The notes: a model not told the origin generated them from the sequence alone. DNA of 64,000 nt from Betaproteobacteria bacterium (GCA_947486575.1 CANKUB010000003.1:42019-106018), one strand, 5' to 3'; shown: positions 37,938-46,899, counted from the first letter of the stretch. Translations and numbers: made by a program.

Positions 37938-39197
37938 TTGAAAATATCCGTCCCGCAGTTTGAACACGCTGTCACCGCGCTCGTCGCCGTGTTGCGTTTT
38001 GATTTTCCCGCAGATTCCATACTCAGCCGCTATTTTCGTGAGCATCGCGAGATCGGCCCGGCAGATCGCACATTTATTGCGGAAGCTGTCTACGGCGTAC
38101 TGCGCAAAAAACGGCTGCTGGATCATGTCACCACCGAAGGCCGTGCGCGCGAATTGTTGCTCGCATGGTTAACGCGTGTGCAGGGTCTCAACGCGCGTGA
38201 ACTCGAACCGGTACTGCGGCGCAGCGACGTTGAAACAGTGGCCGCGATCAAGGCTGCACCTGCGGATAACCTGCCGCTGGCGGTGCAAGCCGAATTACCC
38301 GACTGGGTGGTCGAAAATCTCTTAACCTATTGTTTAGAATCAGATATTTTAACAATGGGCAAAAGCCTCAGCGAGCCCGCGCCGCTGGATCTGCGGGTCA
38401 ACACACTGCGCGCGAAACGCGATGACGTCATTGAAAAACTCGCGGCAGATGGCCTGACCGCAACGCCTACGCCGTATGCGCCCAACGGCCTGCGCCTCAG
38501 CGGACGGCCATCGATAAATCGCCTGCCGCTGTTTCTTGATGGCACGCTGGAAGTGCAGGACGAAGGCAGCCAGTTGCTGTGCAGCTTGCTCGCCCCCTCG
38601 CGCCACGATCTCACCATCGATTTTTGCGCCGGCGCTGGCGGCAAAACACTGGCGCTAGGCGCGATCATGCACAATCGTGGGCGACTGTATGCGTTTGATG
38701 TTTCTGCAGCGCGGCTGAAAAAATTGCAGCCCCGCCTCGCGCGCAGCGGGCTATCCAATGTGCATCCGCAAACCATCGCCAGCGAAAACGATATCCGCGT
38801 AAAACGGCTAACAGGCAAAGCGGATCGTGTGTTGATCGACGCGCCGTGCAGCGGCCTCGGCACCCTTCGCCGCAACCCGGATTTGAAGTGGCGCCAATCG
38901 CCCGAAAGCGTGGCCCAGCTAGCGCGCAAACAAGCGTCGATATTACGCGCCGCAGCAGCGATGGTAAAACCCGGCGGACGTGTAGTCTACGCCACATGCA
39001 GCCTGCTGCACGATGAAAACGAAGCCATCGTCGAAGCGTTTCTCGCAGCGAATCCTGCGTTCAATTTGGTGGATTGCGATAGCGTTTTTGAGCAACAGAA
39101 AATTGACTTGCGCACCGGCAAGTATTTAAAGCTCACGCCGCATCAACACGGCACCGATGGATTTTTTGGCGCGGTGCTAGAATATTCTGCATCGTAA
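37938..39197 (+). CDS. rsmB: RsmB/NOP-family 16S rRNA (cytosine-C5)-methyltransferase
   Basis: It transfers a methyl group from S-adenosylmethionine to a cytosine of 16S rRNA. The 419-residue protein has a NusB-like helical N-terminus, then the catalytic domain with DFCAGAGGKTLALG (SAM binding), VLIDAPCSGLGTLRRNPDLKWR (motif IV Cys) and VYATCSLLHDENE (motif VI catalytic Cys). A TTG start is used. Around residue 133 the segment LTYCLESDILTMG replaces a loop usually rich in Ala/Leu, and is encoded by an AT-rich repeat. It is the last gene of the purM-purN-DUF3108-rsmB block. Confidence 0.92.
   Translation: MKISVPQFEHAVTALVAVLRFDFPADSILSRYFREHREIGPADRTFIAEAVYGVLRKKRLLDHVTTEGRARELLLAWLTRVQGLNARELEPVLRRSDVETVAAIKAAPADNLPLAVQAELPDWVVENLLTYCLESDILTMGKSLSEPAPLDLRVNTLRAKRDDVIEKLAADGLTATPTPYAPNGLRLSGRPSINRLPLFLDGTLEVQDEGSQLLCSLLAPSRHDLTIDFCAGAGGKTLALGAIMHNRGRLYAFDVSAARLKKLQPRLARSGLSNVHPQTIASENDIRVKRLTGKADRVLIDAPCSGLGTLRRNPDLKWRQSPESVAQLARKQASILRAAAAMVKPGGRVVYATCSLLHDENEAIVEAFLAANPAFNLVDCDSVFEQQKIDLRTGKYLKLTPHQHGTDGFFGAVLEYSAS
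38321..38352 (+). repeat. AT-rich junction repeat, copy 12, inside rsmB
   Basis: It reads TTAACCTATTGTTTAGAATC with an A/T tail inside the rsmB coding frame, giving LTYCLESDIL. It is a sudden AT-rich island in otherwise GC-rich codons, diverged but alignable to the consensus. Confidence 0.6.
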
Positions 39198-39209
39198 TCA
39201 CCGCCGTCG

Positions 39210-40511
39210 GTGCCAATCCGCGTGCTCAGCACACCCCCACTACCCAATCTGCTGACCAACCTTTGGGTTGATCTGCACAACGTCTCTTTCTTGTGGCAGG
39301 CCGCTGCAGCAGCCGTGAGTTTGTTGCTGGCGTGGCTTGCGGGCAAGCTCTTGCACCCGCGCATTGCATCAATGGAAAACTCACCTGCCGTCGGGCGCGA
39401 ACTGCTGACGGCGATTCAGTTTCCGCTGATGGCTGTGTTGCTGGTGTTGATAGCGCGCGCGGTGATGGGTGGTACCGGTTTGACCTTGCTGGATTTGATG
39501 GTGGCGCTGTTGACGGCTGCGATCATGATTCGTCTGGCCGTGGTGATGCTGCGGCAGGTGTTTGCGCCCAGTGGCTGGCGCGACACTTTGATACGCTTGA
39601 TTGCCACGCTGGTGTGGATCGGTTTTGCGCTGTACGTCACTGCGCTGTTGCCGGATTTACTGAAGTTTTTCGATGGCCTCGGCTTTTCGGTGGGCAAGCA
39701 GCGCATCTCGATACTGTTGATTTTGCAGGGCCTGTTGTCGGTACTGGCAACGCTGCTGATCGCACTGTGGCTGGGGCGGTTGATCGAAACGCGCGCAATG
39801 GCGGCTACCGACTTGGATGTGAATCTGCGCGTGATGATTTCCAAGCTCGCGCAAGCGTTGCTGGTGCTGGCAGCGATTTTATTTGCGCTGCCTGCGGTGG
39901 GCATTGATCTCACGGTGTTGAGTGTGTTCGGCGGCGCGCTCGGTGTGGGGCTTGGTTTTGGCCTGCAAAAAATTGCCAGCAATTACATCAGCGGGTTTAT
40001 TATTCTGATGGATCGATCGGTATCGCTCGGCGATCTGGTGACTATTGATTCTCACACCGGACAACTCACCAAGATGACGGCGCGTTATGTGGTGGTGCGC
40101 AGTCTCACGGGTACCGAATCGATTATTCCGAATGACACGCTGATTACGTCCACCGTCGTCAATCAGTCGTACACCGACAAGCGGGTGCGTCAATCGATCA
40201 ACATACAGGTGGGCTACGACAGCGACCTTGAACTGGCCATGCGTTTGATGGAAGAGGCTGCGGTGCGTCAGCCACGCATTCTCAAGGAGCCCGCACCCAA
40301 AGCACTGCTGCTGCGCTTTGCCGACAGTGGCGTGGAGCTTGAATTGGGCTTTTGGGTGGACGATCCTCAGGCCGGTACGCTTCGGCTTAAGTCCGATTTG
40401 CAACTGGAAATCTGGCAGGCATTTCGCCAGCAGCAGATCGAGATTCCTTACCCGCAGCGCGTGGTGCGTATGGCGGATCACGTCCCGGCGACGGCGGCAT
40501 CCGCCATATAG
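39210..40511 (+). CDS. MscS-family mechanosensitive ion channel
   Basis: A 433-residue membrane protein with about five N-terminal helices and an MscS domain. The pore helix TM3 reads VFGGALGVGLGFGLQKIASNYISGF, with the Gly/Ala pattern of the family. The beta domain follows as DRSVSLGDLVTIDSHTGQLTKMTARYVVVRSLTG and IIPNDTLITSTVVN. It opens under membrane tension to release osmolytes. A GTG start lies 12 bases after rsmB. The stop is followed by a junction repeat. Confidence 0.93.
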   Translation: MPIRVLSTPPLPNLLTNLWVDLHNVSFLWQAAAAAVSLLLAWLAGKLLHPRIASMENSPAVGRELLTAIQFPLMAVLLVLIARAVMGGTGLTLLDLMVALLTAAIMIRLAVVMLRQVFAPSGWRDTLIRLIATLVWIGFALYVTALLPDLLKFFDGLGFSVGKQRISILLILQGLLSVLATLLIALWLGRLIETRAMAATDLDVNLRVMISKLAQALLVLAAILFALPAVGIDLTVLSVFGGALGVGLGFGLQKIASNYISGFIILMDRSVSLGDLVTIDSHTGQLTKMTARYVVVRSLTGTESIIPNDTLITSTVVNQSYTDKRVRQSINIQVGYDSDLELAMRLMEEAAVRQPRILKEPAPKALLLRFADSGVELELGFWVDDPQAGTLRLKSDLQLEIWQAFRQQQIEIPYPQRVVRMADHVPATAASAI

Positions 40512-40512
40512 A

Positions 40513-40541
40513 GAAATTGTTCAATAAAATCAATGGGTTAA
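40513..40541 (-). repeat. AT-rich junction repeat, copy 13 (diverged)
   Basis: On the minus strand it reads TAACCCATTGATTTTATTGA, directly after the mscS-like stop. The core differs at two positions. Confidence 0.55.
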
Positions 40542-40643
40542 TTTACCTCTTTCAAGGGGGAAGCTGGCAACCAAAAATCACTACCCGACCCACTTGAACT
40601 TCGGTAGACTCCGCCGATATAGAGGTTGTAAACGAGGAAAATT

Positions 40644-41807
40644 ATGTACACAGGATTACTTGATCTGCCGTGGTGGGGTTACATACTAGCCACGCTGGGT
40701 TTGACCCACATCACCATCGCTGCGGTGACAATTTATCTGCATCGCCATTCGGCGCATCGAGCGTTGGATTTGCACCCCATTGTCAGCCACTTTTTCCGCT
40801 TCTGGCTGTGGTCTACTACGGGCATGACTACCAAAGCATGGACGGCCATTCATCGTAAACATCATGCTAAATGCGAAACTGTTGAAGATCCTCACAGCCC
40901 GCAGATATTCGGCATCAATAAAGTGCTGATGACGGGAGCGGAGCTATATCGCTCTGAGGGCGCCAACAAGGAGACGCTGGAGCACTATGGCCATGGCACT
41001 CCGGACGATTGGCTGGAAAGAAATGTTTACGGCGTGCATGACCGCATAGGGATCGGCTCAATGCTGGTGCTGGACGTGATTCTGTTTGGCCCGATCGGCA
41101 TAACCATCTGGGCCGTGCAAATGATGTGGATACCGTTTTTGGCTGCGGGCGTGATCAACGGCATTGGCCACTGGTGGGGCTATCGCAATTTTCAATCTGA
41201 GGATGCCAGCACCAATGTCTTTCCGTGGGGCATTTTGATCGGCGGTGAAGAGCTGCACAATAACCATCACGCTTATGCCACGTCGGCGAAGTTATCGAAC
41301 CGCTGGTATGAATTCGATATCGGCTGGATGTATATACGCATACTCGAAATAATGGGCTTGGCCACAGTGAAAAAAGTTGCACCCGTGGTGAAGCTTAATG
41401 CGGGCAAGGCGCAATGTGATTTTGATACGCTTCAAGCGGTAATCACACACCGCTACGATGTGGTGACGCGTTATGCGCGCTCGCTGCGCGACACCTGCAC
41501 GGCTGAGATGCAGGCATTGAAAGCACGCGCAGTCAGTGTAGACGGCGCACGGCTAAAGCGCTGGCTGAACATTGATGCCGCCGCGCTGCCCGAAAAAGAA
41601 CTCGCCGAACGCGCGCAGGTTATCAGCCAGAGCACGGTGCTTAACACCGTGTATACCATGCGCGACGATCTCGCCAGCGTGTGGCAGCGCTCCACCGCCA
41701 GCAAAGAGCAATTGGTCAGCAAGCTTGAAGACTGGTGTCATCGCGCTGATACCAGTGGTATCGTACCGTTGCAGGAGTTCTCGAAGCGCTTACGCTGCTA
41801 CGCCTGA
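40644..41807 (+). CDS. fatty acid desaturase (acyl-CoA delta-9-type)
   Basis: A 387-residue membrane di-iron desaturase, introducing a double bond into acyl chains. The three histidine boxes are present: HRHSAH near residue 33, HRKHH near 71 and HNNHH near 203. Hydrophobic segments flank them. The C-terminal third is a long helical extension (MQALKARAVSVDGARLKRWL to EFSKRLRCYA) found in a bacterial subgroup. The ribosome site is ACGAGGAAAATT. The last 40 bases of the gene are repeated exactly 71 bases downstream. Confidence 0.92.
   Translation: MYTGLLDLPWWGYILATLGLTHITIAAVTIYLHRHSAHRALDLHPIVSHFFRFWLWSTTGMTTKAWTAIHRKHHAKCETVEDPHSPQIFGINKVLMTGAELYRSEGANKETLEHYGHGTPDDWLERNVYGVHDRIGIGSMLVLDVILFGPIGITIWAVQMMWIPFLAAGVINGIGHWWGYRNFQSEDASTNVFPWGILIGGEELHNNHHAYATSAKLSNRWYEFDIGWMYIRILEIMGLATVKKVAPVVKLNAGKAQCDFDTLQAVITHRYDVVTRYARSLRDTCTAEMQALKARAVSVDGARLKRWLNIDAAALPEKELAERAQVISQSTVLNTVYTMRDDLASVWQRSTASKEQLVSKLEDWCHRADTSGIVPLQEFSKRLRCYA
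41768..41807 (+). repeat. 40-bp direct repeat, copy 1 (desaturase 3' end)
   Basis: The last 40 bases of the desaturase gene, beginning GTTGCAGGAGTTCTCGAAGC and ending at its TGA stop. An identical copy starts at 41839. Confidence 0.9.
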
Positions 41808-41838
41808 AAAAGTGCCGTGCGGTCAACTCTGCGAGTTT

Positions 41839-41878
41839 GTTGCAGGAGTTCTCGAAGCGCTTACGCTGCTACGCCTGA
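41839..41878 (+). repeat. 40-bp direct repeat, copy 2 (non-coding)
   Basis: An exact copy of the desaturase 3' end, 71 bases downstream and just before the shared terminator. The flanks of the two copies differ, so it is not a simple tandem duplication of a longer unit. Confidence 0.9.
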
Positions 41879-41906
41879 TCGTAATTATTCGTAATTATTG
41901 CCCCAT

Positions 41907-41945
41907 AAAAAAGCCCGCCGGATTTGCGTCCGGCGGGCTTTTTTT
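41907..41945. terminator. bidirectional rho-independent terminator
   Basis: A 12-bp stem AAGCCCGCCGGA / TCCGGCGGGCTT with loop TTTGCG, followed by a T-run on the plus strand and an A-run before it for the minus strand. It separates the desaturase from rpmG. Confidence 0.93.
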
Positions 41946-41962
41946 GGTACCGAAGAAAGTTA

Positions 41963-42118
41963 CTACTTGATCTTCGCTTCCTTGTAGGACACGTGCTTGC
42001 GGGCAACGGGATCAAATTTCTTGATTTCCATCTTTTCCGGCTGAGTGCGCTTGTTTTTGGTGGTGGTATAGAAATGACCGGTGCCGGCAGTTGATTCGAG
42101 TTTAATTTTTTCACGCAT
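41963..42118 (-). CDS. rpmG: 50S ribosomal protein L33
   Basis: A 51-residue L33, too short to be annotated in its own frame by the ORF track, whose 41869-42114 entry is another frame. It begins [20 protein letters not shown] and ends VSYKEAKIK. The cysteines of the zinc-binding L33 type are absent (no CxxC), so this is the zinc-independent form. It lies 24 bases after rpmB on the minus strand, the standard L28-L33 pair, and ends at a strong terminator. Confidence 0.96.
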   Translation of the reverse strand: MREKIKLESTAGTGHFYTTTKNKRTQPEKMEIKKFDPVARKHVSYKEAKIK

Positions 42119-42142
42119 GATATTTCTCCGCTTTAATCTTGG

Positions 42143-42379
42143 TTAAACCGCAACGCCACGGCCACGCAGATCAGCCAGCACGACGTCGATGCCGTTTTTG
42201 TCGATGGTGCGCAGGCCCGCTTGCGATACCCGCAAACGAATCCAGCGATTTTCGGTTTCCACCCAAAAGCGGCGGCTATGCAGATTCGGCAAAAAGCGCC
42301 GCTTGGTCTTGTTGTTGGCGTGGGAAACGTTATTTCCCACCATCGGCTTCTTGCCGGTAACCTGACAAATGCGTGACAT
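42143..42379 (-). CDS. rpmB: 50S ribosomal protein L28
   Basis: A 78-residue L28 beginning [20 protein letters not shown] and containing [20 protein letters not shown], diagnostic for the proteobacterial protein. It forms an operon with rpmG. The 5' region up to radC (about 200 bases) should contain the promoter. Confidence 0.97.
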   Translation of the reverse strand: MSRICQVTGKKPMVGNNVSHANNKTKRRFLPNLHSRRFWVETENRWIRLRVSQAGLRTIDKNGIDVVLADLRGRGVAV

Positions 42380-42554
42380 GATGAACCCTCAGAACGATGA
42401 AGTCGTAGAAAATCGTAGAAACAGCGAAAATTCCGAAATACGTGTGCCGCGCAAAGCTCCGGCAAAGGGGGCGAATTTTACACGAATTCGGGCTAAAAAC
42501 TCAAGGACTTAGCGGTACTATTCACTATTTTCCGGCTTGGGATGAAATGGGGTG

Positions 42555-42588
42555 AATTAAAAATACATGTTTAAAAACAAATACTTAC
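42555..42588 (-). repeat. AT-rich junction repeat, copy 14
   Basis: On the minus strand it begins at the radC stop and reads GTAAGTATTTGTTTTTAAAC with an A/T tail. Confidence 0.8.
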
Positions 42589-43256
42589 AGAAAACCCCGC
42601 TCCGCAAACGACAAAGTGCTATCTGTCCCCACCACAAAATGATCCAGCACACTGACTTCCACCAGCGCCAATGCGCGCTTTTAAATTCGCGGTCAGCATC
42701 TCATCGGCCCGGCTCGGCTCACACACGCCAGAGGATGATTGTGCGCAAAAATCACCGCTGCCGCGTTGTGAAACAGCGCACGTTTGACGACCTCGCGTGG
42801 ATACACGGTGTGCGTCAATGTGCCGGTAAATAAATTCTCCACGGCCAGCACACGATTTTGCGCATCGACGAACACGACAACAAAAACTTCATGCGGGCGA
42901 TTGTGCAGCCGCAACCACAGAAAATCACGCACCGCCTGCGGCGAATTCAGCGCTACGCCCTGCTTTAATTTCTCGCCCAGCGCGCGCTGCACCATTTCAA
43001 GCACCGCCTGCAACTGCACGAATTTCGCCTCGCCCAGCCCGTGAATCTTGCAGAACGATTGCTGATCCGCACCGCACAGCGCAGTCAGCGAGCCAAATTC
43101 ACGCAACATATCGCGCGCCAGATCCACGGCGGATTTTCCCATAGCGCCGGTACGCAAAAATATCGCCACCAATTCGGCATCCGAAAGCGTGGCCGCGCCT
43201 CTTTTGAGCAGCTTCTCGCGCGGACGGTCATCAGCGGGCCAGTCAGTGATTGCCAT
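42585..43256 (-). pseudogene. radC: radC-family (JAB/MPN) gene with two compensating frameshifts
   Basis: RadC proteins have an N-terminal helix-hairpin-helix ([28 protein letters not shown]) and a C-terminal JAB metal-binding domain ([36 protein letters not shown]). The frame is good from ATG 43256 to HNHP, but the annotated ORF then ends in [12 protein letters not shown]. Restoring one missing base gives [19 protein letters not shown], and removing one extra base about 50 bases later restores [20 protein letters not shown] and a stop at 42585. The rebuilt protein has about 223 residues, the family norm. This is either a real double frameshift or two sequencing errors. The track start at 43346 is too early. 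Confidence 0.85.
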
Positions 43257-43418
43257 GTTTTTGTGTGGAATTGAGCGATTAGCGCTTGAAGCAACAACAG
43301 CTATCAAGGTAAACCAAACGCTGAACCCGGAGTAACGCCGCACCACCCTTACCGTTTACTGTTTACGCTGCGACGGCTGTACGGTTACACTCACGGCTCA
43401 ATGGCGAAAGAGCGCTAT

Positions 43419-44615
43419 ATGACTGATATTACAAGCAAAAAAATAGTACTGGGCATCACCGGCGGTGTCGCCGCCTACAAAGCCGCTGAACTCGTACGCC
43501 GCCTCGGCGAACACGGCATCACGGTGCATGTGGTGATGACGCAGGCCGCCTGCGGCTTTATTACGCCGTCGACCCTGCAGGCGCTTTCCGGCAACCCGGT
43601 CTACACCGATATGTGGGATACGCGCATCCACAACAGCATGGCGCATATTGAGTTGTCGCGCGACAAAGCGGCCATCGTCATCGCGCCTGCCACCGCCGAT
43701 TTCATGGCGAAACTCGTGCATGGCCACGCCGACGATTTGCTATCCACGCTGTGCCTCGCGCGCGACTGCTCGCTCCTGGTGGCACCCGCCATGAACCGGC
43801 AAATGTGGGATCACCCCGCAACCCAACGCAACGTCACGCAGCTTGAAAAAGACGGCGTAACCCTACTCGGCCCCGCCAGCGGCGACCAGGCCTGCGGCGA
43901 AATCGGCGCGGGGCGCATGCTGGAAGCGCAGGACATCGCTGACGCCGTCGCCGCGTTTCTGGCGCCGAAAACGCTGTCCGGCCTGACTGTACTAATGACC
44001 GCCGGCCCCACATTTGAACCCATAGATGCAGTGCGCGGCATTACCAACCGCAGTTCCGGCAAAATGGGTTACGCCATCGCGCGCGCAGCCATCGGCGCGG
44101 GCGCGAAAGTCACGTTGATATCCGGCCCGAGCAGCCAGCCAGTGCCAGTAGGCGCTTCCGTCACCAACGTGCAAAGTGCTGCTGAAATGTTCGCGGCGGT
44201 AAAGCTCAACGCGAAACAAGCGGATATTTTCATCGGCGTCGCAGCGGTGGCCGACTACCGGGTTGAAAAGCCACGCGAACACAAAATCAAAAAAACCGAC
44301 AAGGCCGCACTGACGTTAAAGCTCGTGCCCAACCCTGACATCCTCGCGTGGGTAGCCGCGCAACCCAAACCACCGTTCACTGTAGGATTCGCCGCAGAAA
44401 GCCAAAATCTGGAGACCTACGCCGATGAAAAACGCCGCCGCAAAAAGGTCAACCTGATCGTTGCCAATCTCGCGCAAAACGCCATCGGCGCGGATGACAA
44501 CGAAGTGATGCTGCTGGACGACAGCGGCACGCACAAGCTCATGCGGGCGCCGAAGGAAGCTGTGGCAAAAGAAATCGTGGCGCGGATTGCAGCATTGTAC
44601 GGGGCCGCAAAATAG
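43419..44615 (+). CDS. coaBC: bifunctional phosphopantothenoylcysteine decarboxylase/synthetase
   Basis: It joins cysteine to phosphopantothenate (CoaB domain, CTP) and decarboxylates the product (CoaC domain, FMN) in coenzyme A synthesis. The CoaC half begins IVLGITGGVAAYKAAELVRRL and contains the APAMNRQMWDHP motif and the flap Cys in GDQACGEIGAGRM. The CoaB half has TAGPTFEPIDAVRGITNRSSGKMG and the lysine region HKIKKTDKAALTLKLVPNPDIL. The ATG at 43419 has GAAAGAG upstream; 43401 is an alternative, giving six more residues. It is divergent from radC. Confidence 0.96.
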   Translation: MTDITSKKIVLGITGGVAAYKAAELVRRLGEHGITVHVVMTQAACGFITPSTLQALSGNPVYTDMWDTRIHNSMAHIELSRDKAAIVIAPATADFMAKLVHGHADDLLSTLCLARDCSLLVAPAMNRQMWDHPATQRNVTQLEKDGVTLLGPASGDQACGEIGAGRMLEAQDIADAVAAFLAPKTLSGLTVLMTAGPTFEPIDAVRGITNRSSGKMGYAIARAAIGAGAKVTLISGPSSQPVPVGASVTNVQSAAEMFAAVKLNAKQADIFIGVAAVADYRVEKPREHKIKKTDKAALTLKLVPNPDILAWVAAQPKPPFTVGFAAESQNLETYADEKRRRKKVNLIVANLAQNAIGADDNEVMLLDDSGTHKLMRAPKEAVAKEIVARIAALYGAAK

Positions 44616-44660
44616 GCATTCTGACCCACCACTGTCAGACAAAACCAACACACCAACCGT

Positions 44661-45686
44661 TTAGTCTGCGGTCAGCCCTGCAACCTTTGCCACTTTCGCG
44701 ATCCGGTCATAATCGGCGCGGATAAAACGCGCAAATTCCTGCGGCGTAGTGGGCGATGCTTCAGCGCCCTGAACCAGGAACTGCTCTTTTACGTCCGACG
44801 CGCTCAGCACTTTTACGATGGCCGCATTGAGTTTTGTAATGATTGCCGTCGGCGTGCCTTTCGGCACCACCACACCGGCCCAACTGGTCGAGTAATAGCC
44901 GTTAACACCGGCTTCAGCAACGGTAGGCACCTCGGGAACCTGAGGGGCCCGCTTGTCGCTGCCCACCGCCAGCGCCTTCAACCGCCCCGCACGCACGTGT
45001 GGTAGCGGCGCGCCTATGGGCGCAAATGTCCATTGCGATTCGTTGGCCACCACCGAGATTATCGACGCACCGGCGCTTTTGTAGGGCACATGCAGTGAAC
45101 GCACACCGGCCATCGAAGTAAAAAGCACACCAGCGAGGTGGCCCCCGGAGGCAATACCGGGCGAGGCCATTGCCAGTGCATCAGGTTTTGCCTTTAACAG
45201 CGCGATCAATTCGCGCACATTGCTGACGGCAATTGAGGCATGCACTGCCAACAGATTCTGGCCGTTATCGGTCAACGAAACCGGCAGCAAATCCACCAGC
45301 GCGTCGTACGGCATTTTTTTGTAAACATGCGGTGCGATGGCCAGAGCAGGCAGATTGCCGCGCGCTATGGTGTAACCGTCTGGCGCGGATTTCGATGCGA
45401 TGTCGATGCCCAGCATGCCGCCCGCACCGGGGCGGCTATCCACCACCACTTGCTGGCCAAAATGATCGCTCAGTTTTTGTGCAAGGATGCGCGTAAAAAT
45501 GTCAGCGTTGGAACCCGGACCATTGGGCAGAATGTAGCGGATCGGCCGGTTCGGATAATCGCGGGCGGCATCGGCGCTCGCACCATGCGCGGGTTGGGTG
45601 GGTATCGCGGCGACACTTGCAGCCAGCAATGCCATTACAGATATCGATAGTAACTTATTGTTTTTATTGATATTTTTTGGATTCAT
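44661..45686 (-). CDS. Bug/TctC-family periplasmic solute receptor
   Basis: A 341-residue receptor. Its N-terminus MNPKNINKNNKLLS is encoded by an AT-rich junction repeat and forms a Lys/Asn-rich n-region. The hydrophobic core (VMALLAASVAAIPTQPAHG) follows. The first ligand loop reads LPNGPGSNADIFTRILAQKL, with GSNAD instead of GGxxD, and the second is VDSRPGAGGMLGIDI, then APDGYTIARG. It starts 3 bases after the stop of the LLM oxidoreductase gene, so the two are co-transcribed. Confidence 0.93.
   Translation of the reverse strand: MNPKNINKNNKLLSISVMALLAASVAAIPTQPAHGASADAARDYPNRPIRYILPNGPGSNADIFTRILAQKLSDHFGQQVVVDSRPGAGGMLGIDIASKSAPDGYTIARGNLPALAIAPHVYKKMPYDALVDLLPVSLTDNGQNLLAVHASIAVSNVRELIALLKAKPDALAMASPGIASGGHLAGVLFTSMAGVRSLHVPYKSAGASIISVVANESQWTFAPIGAPLPHVRAGRLKALAVGSDKRAPQVPEVPTVAEAGVNGYYSTSWAGVVVPKGTPTAIITKLNAAIVKVLSASDVKEQFLVQGAEASPTTPQEFARFIRADYDRIAKVAKVAGLTAD
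45650..45680 (+). repeat. AT-rich junction repeat, copy 15
   Basis: It reads GTAACTTATTGTTTTTATTG with an A/T tail on the plus strand. The minus-strand Bug gene translates it as the first dozen residues of its signal peptide. Confidence 0.8.
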
Positions 45687-45689
45687 GAT

Positions 45690-46709
45690 TTACGCCGTTA
45701 CGGATTTATTTAACCCGTACGCCTCAGCCAGCAATTCGTACGAGCGCATGCGCGGCGCTTGATCGTAGGTCCACGTCACCACCACCAGTTCATCAAGATC
45801 GAGCCGCTTTGCCAGCGCATCAAGGCGCGTGACGACTTGATCCACTGACCCCACCACAGCATTTTGGCGCAGCTTGTCAGAAAACACCTGTTCGTGCGGA
45901 GTCAACGGACGTGCCGACGCTTCCTCCGGTGAGATCAGCGGCTGGCGTATGCCGGACTCACGCTCGATCAGCGCGCGTTCACGGGATTTGAATTGATACA
46001 GTGCCTCGGCTTCGGTATCCGCCGCCAGCGCCCACACGCAAATGGTTGTTTGCGGCTTGGGATACAACTCGCTGGGGCGATACTGCTTGCGATACAGCGC
46101 CAGCGCTTTGTCTACATCAAAGCCGTAACTGAAAAAATACGCAAACGCATAGGGCAACCCAAAATACGCCGCGAGCTGCGCCCCGTAATCCGAGCTGCCG
46201 AGTATCCACATCTGCGGAAAAGTCGGCCCCGTCGGGTGCGCGATCACACGCCGAAACGGGTGATCGTCGGGCAGCGGCGAGCCGGTGACCCAGTGCTGCA
46301 ATTCCTGCACCTGCTGCGGGAATTGATCGTGCACATCCTGCGGATACGGATTCAGGGCACGCGAGGTGAGTTGATCCGAACCCGGCGCGCGCCCCACCCC
46401 CAAATCGATGCGCCCCGGCGCAATGGCCTCCAGCACGCGAAATTGTTCCGCCACTTTGAACGCCGAGTAGTGGGGCAGCATCACGCCCGCACTACCGATA
46501 CGTATGCGCGGCGTGGTCGCGGCAATGGCTGCCATCAACACTTCCGGTGCGGTGCCGACAATGTTGCCGGAGTTGTGATGCTCCGATACCCAATAGCGGT
46601 GATAGCCCAGCGCGTCGCAGTGTTTAGCGAGCGCGAGCGTTTCACGAATGGCAACATCCTGCGTTTTGCCTTTGGACGCGGTGGATTGATCGAGGACGGA
46701 CAATCTCAT
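45690..46709 (-). CDS. LLM-class flavin-dependent oxidoreductase
   Basis: A 339-residue luciferase-like monooxygenase with the TIM-barrel signature HCDALGYHRYWVSEHHNSGN, GSAGVMLPHYSAFKVAEQFRVLEAIAPGRIDLGVGRAPG and the downstream WILGSSDYGAQLAAYFGLPYAFAYFFS. These enzymes use reduced FMN and oxygen. The close pattern is the MsnO8/YhbW-like group annotated as alkanal monooxygenase-like, with unknown substrates. It forms an operon with a Bug receptor 3 bases downstream. Confidence 0.92.
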   Translation of the reverse strand: MRLSVLDQSTASKGKTQDVAIRETLALAKHCDALGYHRYWVSEHHNSGNIVGTAPEVLMAAIAATTPRIRIGSAGVMLPHYSAFKVAEQFRVLEAIAPGRIDLGVGRAPGSDQLTSRALNPYPQDVHDQFPQQVQELQHWVTGSPLPDDHPFRRVIAHPTGPTFPQMWILGSSDYGAQLAAYFGLPYAFAYFFSYGFDVDKALALYRKQYRPSELYPKPQTTICVWALAADTEAEALYQFKSRERALIERESGIRQPLISPEEASARPLTPHEQVFSDKLRQNAVVGSVDQVVTRLDALAKRLDLDELVVVTWTYDQAPRMRSYELLAEAYGLNKSVTA

Positions 46710-46899
46710 GGGAACTCTGCTTTTAAAATAGTTGCGGCGGAATCAACCGGTGACAAGGCAATCTATTCCAAGTGTGCGGGCGTGGCAAGCGCTGCCAGGT
46801 TCCGTATATCGGCGATTGACGCCATGCGCCCTGCCCGGAGATACTTTGGCTGCGTATTCTGCCCGGACGTTAGTGTGCGGGGTAAATCGATAGAGGAAA

